Positions 56,446 through 64,000 of a stretch of 64,000 nt of DNA are shown piece after piece; positions within the stretch are counted from its first letter, which is position 1; each line of letters starts with the position of its first letter. This stretch comes from Bradyrhizobium sp. Y36 (GTDB lineage Bacteria; Pseudomonadota; Alphaproteobacteria; Rhizobiales; Xanthobacteraceae). The DNA is taken from contig NZ_NWTI01000007.1 in assembly GCF_002531575.1 (NCBI RefSeq), forward strand, positions 124,001 to 188,000. Direction: 5' to 3'. The notes beneath the pieces are model-generated. The model made no database searches, was not told the origin of the DNA, and saw only the letters and a program-made list of their open reading frames with translations. Made by a program: the position numbers and the translations under genes.

Positions 56446-57084
56446 ATGTGGCGGGTGCTGATTTTAGCTTTGATGACTGGCGTTGTGGCCGGGGGAATCG
56501 CTGTTTCTGCGCAGGCGCAGACGGCACAACCGGCGCCGAAGGCGACGCCAAAGCCGGCGGCAAATACGGCTGCAAAATCGGCTGCAAAGCCGGAGAGCAA
56601 ACCGACGGCTCCACCCGCGGCAGTTGCGGGCGGGGCGGAGCCGACCCTGATCGGCCAGTTCGGCACCTGGGGCGCCTATTCGGCGATGCCCAACGGCAAG
56701 AAAGTTTGCTTCGCGCTGGCCAAGCCCTCCTCGTCGAAGACCAACCCGCCGAACAGGCCGCGCGATCCCGCCTATGCCTTCGTCTCGACCCGGCCGGCCG
56801 AGAAGGTGAACAACGAAGTCTCGGTGATGATCGGCTATGCGCTGAAGCCGGGCTCTGAATCCTCGGTCGAGGTCGGCGGCGCTGCCTTTGCGATGTACAC
56901 GCAGGGTGACGGGCTCTGGATCAAGAACGCGGCCGAGGAAGAGCGGATGGTGGAAGCCATGCGCAAATCCGCCGATCTCGTGGTCAAGGGCGTCTCGGCC
57001 AAGGGCACGGAGACGACCGACACCTTCTCGCTGAAGGGGCTCGCCCAGGCGCTCGACAAGATTGCCCAGGATTGCCGGCGGTAA
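56446..57084 (+). CDS. IalB (invasion-associated locus B) family secreted protein
   Basis: This 212-residue protein has a signal peptide (MWRVLILALMTGVVAGGIAVSAQA), an Ala/Lys/Pro linker to about residue 60, and the IalB domain: GQFGTWGAYSAMPNGKKVCFAL, DPAYAFVSTRPAEKVNNEVSVMIGYAL, and FAMYTQGDGLWIKNAAEEERMVEAMRK. In Bartonella, family members assist host-cell entry; in rhizobia the role is unknown. The protein should be in the periplasm or outer membrane. It precedes the rlmN gene by 168 bp containing a repeat. Confidence 0.9.
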   Translation: MWRVLILALMTGVVAGGIAVSAQAQTAQPAPKATPKPAANTAAKSAAKPESKPTAPPAAVAGGAEPTLIGQFGTWGAYSAMPNGKKVCFALAKPSSSKTNPPNRPRDPAYAFVSTRPAEKVNNEVSVMIGYALKPGSESSVEVGGAAFAMYTQGDGLWIKNAAEEERMVEAMRKSADLVVKGVSAKGTETTDTFSLKGLAQALDKIAQDCRR

Positions 57085-57150
57085 GGCTAAGTAATAGCCA
57101 CGGTCGCAATCGGTGGATCCGGTTGCTATATAGGGCCGGTTCCAAGTTTT

Positions 57151-57234
57151 CCGTCATTCCGGGATGGTCCGAAGGACCAGACCCGGAATCTCGAGGTTCC
57201 GGGTTCGATGCTGCGCATCGCCCCGGAACGACAA
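57151..57234. repeat. Dispersed palindromic repeat, 'gtcattccggg' family
   Basis: CCGTCATTCCGGGATGGTCC and CGCCCCGGAACGACAAG form the outer arms around ACCCGGAATCTCGAGGTTCCGGGT. Copies lie at 22767 and 49094. It lies 18 bp before the rlmN start. Confidence 0.72.
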
Positions 57235-57252
57235 GATAATCAGGTCCATTCA

Positions 57253-58455
57253 ATGCAACCGACGACCGAGCCGCGCGACGCAATCCTGGTGGAGAAGACT
57301 CCGCTCGAAACCTATGTGCCGCCGGCCAAGCCGTCGCTGATCGGCCTGTCGCGCACTGAGCTGGCCGACCGCCTCGGTGAGATCGGCGTCGCGCCTGCGC
57401 AGCGCAAGATGCGGGTGCAGCAGCTCTGGCACTGGCTCTACTTCCGCGGCGCCCAGAGCTTCGACGACATGACCTCGATCTCGAAGGGTATTCGCGCCGA
57501 GCTTGCGCAGCACTTCACCGTTGACCGTCCCGAAGTCGTCGCCGAGCAGATCTCCAACGACGGCACTCGCAAATGGCTATTGCGCCTGCCGAGCGGCGAC
57601 AACCTTCAGAAGGCGCATGAAGTCGAGTGCGTCTACATCCCCGAGACCGATCGCGGCACGCTCTGCGTCTCCTCGCAAGTCGGCTGCACGCTGAACTGTT
57701 CTTTCTGCCACACCGGCACGCAGCGCCTGGTGCGCAACCTCACCGCCGGCGAGATCGTGGGCCAGATCATGGTCGCTCGCGATCGCCTGAACGATTGGGC
57801 CGATCGCGAGGACGGCACGCGCCGCGTCACCAACATCGTGATGATGGGCATGGGCGAGCCGCTCTACAATTTCGACGCGGTGCGCGATGCGCTTCTGATC
57901 GTCGGCGACAACGAAGGCATCGGCATCTCCCGCCGCCGCATCACGCTGTCGACCTCGGGCGTGGTGCCGAACATCGTCCGCGCCGGCGAAGAGATCGGCG
58001 TCATGCTCGCGATCTCGCTGCACGCCGTGCGCGACGAATTGCGCAACGAGCTGGTGCCGCTCAACCGCAAATATCCGATCAAGGAGCTCTTGCAGGCCTG
58101 CCGCGACTATCCCGGCGCCTCCAACGCGCGCCGCATCACCTTCGAATATGTGATGCTCAAGGGCGTCAACGATTCGCTCGACGATGCAAAGCTGCTGGTG
58201 AAGCTGCTCAAGGGCATTCACGCCAAGATCAACCTGATCCCGTTCAATCCCTGGCCCGGCACGGCCTATGAGTGCTCGGATTGGGACCAGATCGAAAAGT
58301 TCTCCGAATACATCTTCAACGCCGGCTATTCCTCGCCGGTGCGCACACCGCGCGGCCGCGACATCCTCGCCGCCTGCGGTCAGTTGAAGTCGGAGACCGA
58401 AAAGCTCAGCGCCCGCGAACGCCAGGCGCTGCGCGCCATGGCGATGACGGATTGA
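57253..58455 (+). CDS. rlmN: 23S rRNA (adenine(2503)-C(2))-methyltransferase
   Basis: This 400-residue radical SAM enzyme has the CxxxCxxC motif in [17 protein letters not shown], the SAM-binding [21 protein letters not shown], and the catalytic pair of Cys residues, one in the C-terminal [12 protein letters not shown]. It methylates A2503 of 23S rRNA and A37 of certain tRNAs, which aids translation fidelity. Length and order fit the family. Confidence 0.97.
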   Translation: MQPTTEPRDAILVEKTPLETYVPPAKPSLIGLSRTELADRLGEIGVAPAQRKMRVQQLWHWLYFRGAQSFDDMTSISKGIRAELAQHFTVDRPEVVAEQISNDGTRKWLLRLPSGDNLQKAHEVECVYIPETDRGTLCVSSQVGCTLNCSFCHTGTQRLVRNLTAGEIVGQIMVARDRLNDWADREDGTRRVTNIVMMGMGEPLYNFDAVRDALLIVGDNEGIGISRRRITLSTSGVVPNIVRAGEEIGVMLAISLHAVRDELRNELVPLNRKYPIKELLQACRDYPGASNARRITFEYVMLKGVNDSLDDAKLLVKLLKGIHAKINLIPFNPWPGTAYECSDWDQIEKFSEYIFNAGYSSPVRTPRGRDILAACGQLKSETEKLSARERQALRAMAMTD

Positions 58456-58481
58456 GGATGCATGCCCTTGCTCTCGCATCC

Positions 58482-58610
58482 CCGTCATTGCGAGGAGCGT
58501 AGCGACGAAGCAATCCAGACTGCCTCCGCGGGCGCATCTCTGGATTGCTTCGTCGCGGAGCCTGTCATCCGGCCCGCCGGAGGCGGGACCGGGTGGCTCG
58601 CAATGACGAT
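58482..58610. repeat. Composite dispersed repeat with nested second element
   Basis: The outer arms CCCGTCATTGCGAGGAGCG and GGCTCGCAATGACG belong to the 'cattgcgag' family, with inner arms AGCGACGAAGCAATCCAGA / TCTGGATTGCTTCGTCGC. Between inner and outer right arms is an added stretch (GTCATCCGGCCCGCCGGAGG...) that the shorter copies lack, as if one element inserted into another. Confidence 0.7.
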
Positions 58611-58622
58611 GGGGGCGGCGCC

Positions 58623-59117
58623 ATGTCCCTGATCGGCCGCCTCATCGTCATCTTCATCGGCTTCCTCGCCGCCTGCTTCGTCGGCGGCATGATCGTCGTC
58701 GCCGCGCTGCTGTTTCCGGAGTTCGCCGATCTTGGCGCAGGTCCCGTCGACCAGGGGACCATCGACATCCTGCTCGGATTCGGCTTCATCTTCGTCTCGG
58801 GCTTCGCGTTGGTGCCGGCGGCGGTGATTGTCGCGATCACCGAAGCGCTCTACATCCGCAGCGCGCTCGCTTATGCCGTCGGCGGCGGCCTTGTCGGGCT
58901 GGCCTGCTATCTCGGCCTCGTTCCCTTCCATTCCGACACGCTGCAATTCGAGGGCATCGTGCGACGTCACCTGGAGATCATGACCGGTGCGGGGATTGCT
59001 GCCGGCGTCGTCTACTGGCTGATCGCCGGTCGCAATGCCGGCGCATGGCGCATCCCGCCGCCGCCACGCGAGCCGCCTCCGCCACTGCCTTCGAATTCAA
59101 GGCCGGATGCGCGATAG
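58623..59117 (+). CDS. Membrane protein of unknown function
   Basis: This 164-residue protein has four hydrophobic segments (about residues 4-26, 48-70, 76-97 and 112-130) and a Pro-rich C-terminus (IPPPPREPPPPLPSNS). No family is recognised. The ATG at 58623 begins right at the first hydrophobic segment. It lies between rlmN and a PAP2 phosphatase gene. Confidence 0.8.
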   Translation: MSLIGRLIVIFIGFLAACFVGGMIVVAALLFPEFADLGAGPVDQGTIDILLGFGFIFVSGFALVPAAVIVAITEALYIRSALAYAVGGGLVGLACYLGLVPFHSDTLQFEGIVRRHLEIMTGAGIAAGVVYWLIAGRNAGAWRIPPPPREPPPPLPSNSRPDAR

Positions 59118-59171
59118 GTCGCGCCGCTTCCGGGGTTTTCATCCCCGTCCCACTCCGCTAAACCGCGCGCC

Positions 59172-59948
59172 ATGAACCGTACCGGACTCTTCATCGCCCT
59201 GGCGCTGTGGCTCGTGATCGGCGTCATTTTCGGCCTCTATCCCGAGCTCGATCTCAAGCTGGCGTCGCTGTTCTTCGACCCGGAGACGAAGACGTTTCCG
59301 CTCAAGCTGAACGACTGGGCCGGCTTTGCGCGCGATGCCGCGATGTGGGTCGCCTGGGCCTTCGTGCTGCCGTCGCTCGTGGCGCTCGTGGTCAAGATGA
59401 TCAGGCCCGACCGTCCCCTGATGGTGTCGGGGCGCGCGATTGTGTTCCTGCTGGCCACGATCATCCTGTCGGCCGGCATCCTGACCAACCTCACCTTCAA
59501 GACCTATTGGGGCCGGCCGCGCCCGGTGGTGGTGACGCAGTTTGCCGGCGACCAGCAATTCGTGCCGTGGTGGGATCCGCGCGGCGGCTGCGCACGCAAC
59601 TGCTCGTTCTTCTCGGGCGAGGGCGCGACCGCGTTCTGGACCCTGGCACCTGCAGCATTGGCGCCGCCGGCGTGGCGGCCGCTCGCCTATGCCGGAGCAG
59701 TCATCTTTGGAGCCGTGACCAGCGGGCTGCGCATGGCCTTCGGCGGGCACTTCTTTACCGACGTGTCGATTGCCGGCCTCGTCACCTTCGTGGTGATCTG
59801 GTTCGCCTACGCGCTGATTTACCGCTGGCCGCGAACGCGGCTTTCGGACGATGCGGTCGATGCCGCCCTGACCCGGCTGAACATGCCCGCCTACCGGCTC
59901 CGCCAGCGCCTGTTCGGCCGCAAGACGGGTGCCGAGTCCTCGGTTTGA
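59172..59948 (+). CDS. PAP2 superfamily phosphatase, membrane
   Basis: This 258-residue protein has about six membrane segments and the three PAP2 motifs: KTYWGRPRP (C1), SFFSGEGATAF (C2) and SGLRMAFGGHFFTD (C3, with catalytic His and Asp). C2 has Glu where most members have His (SGE for SGH). Likely substrates are phosphorylated lipids such as lipid A, phosphatidate or undecaprenyl pyrophosphate at the periplasmic face. It is followed 93 bp later by argG, on the same strand. Confidence 0.88.
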   Translation: MNRTGLFIALALWLVIGVIFGLYPELDLKLASLFFDPETKTFPLKLNDWAGFARDAAMWVAWAFVLPSLVALVVKMIRPDRPLMVSGRAIVFLLATIILSAGILTNLTFKTYWGRPRPVVVTQFAGDQQFVPWWDPRGGCARNCSFFSGEGATAFWTLAPAALAPPAWRPLAYAGAVIFGAVTSGLRMAFGGHFFTDVSIAGLVTFVVIWFAYALIYRWPRTRLSDDAVDAALTRLNMPAYRLRQRLFGRKTGAESSV

Positions 59949-61379
<1,431 letters not shown>

Positions 61380-61406
61380 TGCCGTAACTCTCGTAGCGCT
61401 CGGTCG

Positions 61407-61524
61407 CGTAGGGTGGGCAAAGCGACTTGTGTAGCTCGAAGAGCGAAGGCGGAAGCGTGCCCGCGATCTTTGCATGACGGAGGGCGATGGTGGCACGGCG
61501 CTACGCGCTTTTGCCCACCCTACG
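61407..61524. repeat. Dispersed repeat, 'gtagggtgggc' family
   Basis: CGTAGGGTGGGCAAAGCG and CGCTTTTGCCCACCCTACG are inverted outer arms around a variable centre containing GTGCCCGCGATC. The other copy in the window is at 40409-40497. Confidence 0.78.
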
Positions 61525-61568
61525 GGGCCGGGACATGTCGCAACATCGCAAGTCACAACCGAAAACGA

Positions 61569-61596
61569 AAATGGCCGGGATCGCTCCCGGCCATTT
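61569..61596. terminator. Terminator hairpin between argG and the OmpA-like gene
   Basis: A perfect 12-bp stem (AAATGGCCGGGA / TCCCGGCCATTT) with a 4-nt TCGC loop lies between the convergent argG and OmpA-family genes. Short T and A runs on each side suit a bidirectional role. Confidence 0.75.
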
Positions 61597-61614
61597 GCAT
61601 TTGTGGCTATCGCC

Positions 61615-63768
61615 TCAGCGCGGCGGCGCGGTGCCGGGCGGGGGCGGCGGCAGCGAGGCCTGACCGCCGTTGAGCAGCGGCGTGATGTTGCGGATGGTGA
61701 CGCGACGGTTGATCGCGCTCGGTCCTTGCGTCTGCTCCTTCAGGTACTGCTCGCCATAACCTTGCGACGTCAGGTTCTCGGCGGGCACACCGAACTGCTG
61801 CGTCAGCAATTCGGCCGCAGCCTGCGCGCGGCGGTCCGACAATGACAGATTGTCGACCTCGTTGCCGACCGCGTCGGTGTGTCCCTCGATCAGGAACACC
61901 TCGCGCGGATTGCGCTGGATCGCCTGGTTGAGGCCGTCGGCGATCACCTGCAGCCGGGCCGCCTGGTCCGGCGGGATGGTCCACGATCCCGTCTCGAAGA
62001 TGATCGTGTTGACGTCGATGCTCGGCATCTGCATGCGAACATTGGGGCTGTAGCGGATTTCGTCGAGCGAGTAACGCCGATCGATCCGCTGCACCGGCGG
62101 TGCCACCATGGTCTGGTAGATGACGTCCGGTGACGCTTCCTGGGCGTCGACGATGTAGCGATCGTAGGGAATGTTCACGACCGGCGGCGGCGCGTCGACA
62201 TAGAAGCCGCCGACCGCGCGCGGATCGCGGTAGGTGTTGTCGATGATGATGACCTCGCGCCCGCCGGGATCCCTGCGGATTCGCCGCCGCAGCGAGCCGT
62301 CCGCGCCGACCACGGTGATCACTTCGCTGCCATCGGGACGCACCACGACGGTGCGGGTCTCGCCACCCTCATTGAAGGTACGGATGTCGCGGGCGCCGTA
62401 GCGGAAGCGATAGAGATCGTTGCCGCGAACGTAAGCCTGACCGCCGGGATCGCGGATGATGATGCGGTCCGGCTCGGTGTAGACGGTGCGGCCGCCTTCG
62501 ACGACCTCGCGCCGCTGGCTGTGCATGTCGGCGATGGTGGCGCCGATCACGGCACCGGCCACCACGCCCGCGCCGATCGCGATCGGCGTCAGGTCACGCT
62601 GCTGCGGACGCGGCGGCGGCGGCAAGGGAGTTGCGACCGTGGGTGCGGCCCTGAAGGCGGGCGCAACCGTCGGCGTCGCGTATTGCTTTCGGTCCGGCGG
62701 CGGCGTTGCGGCCGCCGAACCGGGGACGACGGACGGTGCCACGGCGCCGGCCGGAGGAGCCGGCGGCCGTGGCGGAGCGCCAGCTTGCGGAGACGTCGCC
62801 GGAGCTGCGGCTGCCGGCGCGCCGGCGGGCGGCGTGCCGCCCTGCTGACCGGGAGTGGGCGTCGCAGTCGGGGCAGGGGTCGCACCGGGCGCGGGTGCTG
62901 CCGAACCCGGGCGTCCGGGCGGCGGCGTGCTGCCGGGAGCCGGAGTCGCCGTCGGAGCGGGCGTAGCACCGGGGGTCGGGGCTCCAGCCTGGGGAGGCGC
63001 GCCGGGACGTCCGGGCGGTGTACCGGGGCGGCCGGCCGGCGAGGCGCCAGGCGTGCTGCCCGGAGCCGGGGTCGCGGTCGGCGCAGGCGTCGTGGTCGGG
63101 GCGGGTGTTGTCGTCGGAGCCGGAGTGGCAGTCGGCGCAGGTGAGCCGGGACGGGCCGCTGGCGCTGCCGTCGGAGCGGGCGGTGTCGCCGTGGGCGCAG
63201 GCGCAGGTGCGGGCCGGGCCGAGGGAGCCGCTGCCGGGGGCGGCGGAGGCGGTGGAGGTGTCGGGCGAGCCGCCGGCGGCGGCGTGGGGGGCGTGTGCTG
63301 CTGCGGCGCCGCTGCGGGCGGCGGCGTCGGAGCCGGCCGTGCCGCGGGCGGCGGGGGTGGCGGTGTCGGGGCATGCTGCTGCGGAGCCGCGGCCGGAGGC
63401 GGCGACGGCTGCTTCGGTGCGGCAGGCGGCGGGGGTGGCGGCGGCGGAGCCGGACGCGCCGCAGGGGGCGGCGGAGGCGGAGGCGGCGCGGCTGGGCGCG
63501 GCGGTGCCGCTGCGGGCGGCGGCGCTGCGGGCGGATGGGGAGGTGCGGCCGCTGGCGGGGGTGCAGCCGGGCGCGCGGGTGCCGCAGGCGGCGCGGCCGC
63601 TGGCGGACCCTTCGGCGGCTGCTTCGGTTTTCCGTCAGGGCCCGTGTCTTGCGGCGGAGCCTGCGCGACCACGAGCGGCGCGGCGCCTTGCGCATGCGAT
63701 GCGGTGCTGGCCAATTGCATCGCGGTGAGAGCCGTGGTCGCGAGCAGCACGAAACGAAGGTTGGTCAT
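61615..63768 (-). CDS. Proline-rich OmpA family outer-membrane-associated protein
   Basis: This 717-residue protein has a signal peptide (MTNLRFVLLATTALTAMQLASTASHAQ), a long low-complexity Pro/Ala/Thr region (about residues 35-370, with PAPTATPAPTTTPAP-type repeats), and a Gly-zipper-like hydrophobic stretch near 400 (AIGAGVVAGAVIGATIAD). A charged central domain with repeated RRDPGG follows, then a C-terminal OmpA peptidoglycan-binding domain (IIFETGSWTIPPDQAARL...VFLIEGHTDAVGNEVDNLSLSDRRAQ). It probably links the outer membrane to peptidoglycan, with a flexible spacer. Confidence 0.9.
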   Translation of the reverse strand: MTNLRFVLLATTALTAMQLASTASHAQGAAPLVVAQAPPQDTGPDGKPKQPPKGPPAAAPPAAPARPAAPPPAAAPPHPPAAPPPAAAPPRPAAPPPPPPPPAARPAPPPPPPPPAAPKQPSPPPAAAPQQHAPTPPPPPPAARPAPTPPPAAAPQQHTPPTPPPAARPTPPPPPPPPAAAPSARPAPAPAPTATPPAPTAAPAARPGSPAPTATPAPTTTPAPTTTPAPTATPAPGSTPGASPAGRPGTPPGRPGAPPQAGAPTPGATPAPTATPAPGSTPPPGRPGSAAPAPGATPAPTATPTPGQQGGTPPAGAPAAAAPATSPQAGAPPRPPAPPAGAVAPSVVPGSAAATPPPDRKQYATPTVAPAFRAAPTVATPLPPPPRPQQRDLTPIAIGAGVVAGAVIGATIADMHSQRREVVEGGRTVYTEPDRIIIRDPGGQAYVRGNDLYRFRYGARDIRTFNEGGETRTVVVRPDGSEVITVVGADGSLRRRIRRDPGGREVIIIDNTYRDPRAVGGFYVDAPPPVVNIPYDRYIVDAQEASPDVIYQTMVAPPVQRIDRRYSLDEIRYSPNVRMQMPSIDVNTIIFETGSWTIPPDQAARLQVIADGLNQAIQRNPREVFLIEGHTDAVGNEVDNLSLSDRRAQAAAELLTQQFGVPAENLTSQGYGEQYLKEQTQGPSAINRRVTIRNITPLLNGGQASLPPPPPGTAPPR

Positions 63769-63930
63769 GGCGGTGAACTTCCCCGGAAGGTTCTTTGACG
63801 AAGTGATGTGATGAACGGATACGCGTTAGGCCGCATTGTGGCAGGCGAAGCAGTCGCGGCCCGATTTATTTCTTCACGCAAATCGACTCACTATGATGAC
63901 GTTCATTGCGCATTCAGACGTCGGTTGCAA

Positions 63931-63967
63931 TCGCCTCACATGTGATGCTTCGCCTCATACGTGATTG
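63931..63967. promoter_or_regulatory. Tandem imperfect 18-bp direct repeats upstream of the OmpA-like gene
   Basis: TCGCCTCACATGTGATGC (63931-63948) and TCGCCTCATACGTGATTG (63950-63967) match at 14 of 18 positions. Each holds a TCA-N4-TGA core. They lie about 165 bp upstream of the OmpA-like gene and may instead belong to a gene beyond the window. Confidence 0.35.
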
Positions 63968-64000
63968 CGCGGCGGCATCGCGTCCGTCGCGGGATTGGGC

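Noticed and set aside
62855..63811. A 318-codon Gly-rich open frame on the plus strand
   Set aside because: It is the antisense shadow of the repetitive Pro/Ala region of the OmpA-like gene. Such GC-rich repeats keep all frames open, and no ribosome binding site is seen.

Overview
The window is high-GC chromosomal DNA of an alphaproteobacterium, most likely a Bradyrhizobium or a close relative. This rests on gene content and style rather than on a database search. The heme locus has the alphaproteobacterial order hemD, mitofilin-like gene, hemY. There are two class III adenylate cyclases, TAXI-type solute receptors, an IalB-family protein and a nodule-bacterium-like sulfotransferase/cysD pair. 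Several families of dispersed palindromic repeats of the 'gtcattgcgag...' and 'gtagggtgggc...' type sit between genes. About 61 protein genes and two tRNA genes (Thr-CGT and Ala-CGC) are supported. No insertion sequence, prophage, integrase or CRISPR array was seen.

Layout. 1-6.2 kb: start of cysD (cut by the window edge), translationally coupled to a sulfotransferase; a chemoreceptor; an AT-richer patch with a divergent PRMT-fold methyltransferase; a secreted nuclease; an L,D-transpeptidase. 6.6-18.2 kb: acetyl-CoA synthetase, topoisomerase IB, an SRPBCC protein, an adenylate cyclase, the tsaD-gpsA-EVE operon, and the divergent hemD/mitofilin/hemY operon. 18.3-32.6 kb: tRNA-Thr, a polytopic GT-C-like protein, a polysaccharide deacetylase, two tiny Cys-repeat secreted proteins, an MFS exporter, a Tat-exported hydrolase next to a P450, a second cyclase, a TerB protein, an SDR, a glutamine amidotransferase, an enoyl-CoA hydratase and tRNA-Ala. 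32.8-42.3 kb: yggT-DUF167-folD, ppa, a GNAT protein, a membrane redox cluster (hydrolase, DUF2269, NAD-binding/DoxX fusion, DCC protein), an amine oxidase and typA.

42.5-46.7 kb holds the most unusual unit. Four genes on the minus strand are joined by ATGA stop/start overlaps: an Lgt-like membrane protein that has lost several canonical Lgt residues, a Tes/MJ0619-like radical SAM enzyme with extra cysteine clusters, and two paralogous short membrane proteins. A Crp/Fnr regulator lies just upstream and an intrinsic terminator just downstream. I infer a lipid or lipoprotein tailoring pathway of unknown product.

46.3-64 kb: a single-domain response regulator, PhoD phosphatase, two orphan TAXI receptors (one membrane-anchored at both ends), pterin carbinolamine dehydratase, YkvA, a Sel1 protein, a quinone reductase-like MDR and a dienoyl-CoA-reductase-like SDR, IalB, rlmN, a PAP2 phosphatase, argG and a proline-rich OmpA-family protein. 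Start sites were chosen from ribosome binding sites, overlaps and family lengths. Function calls come from motif reading by eye.
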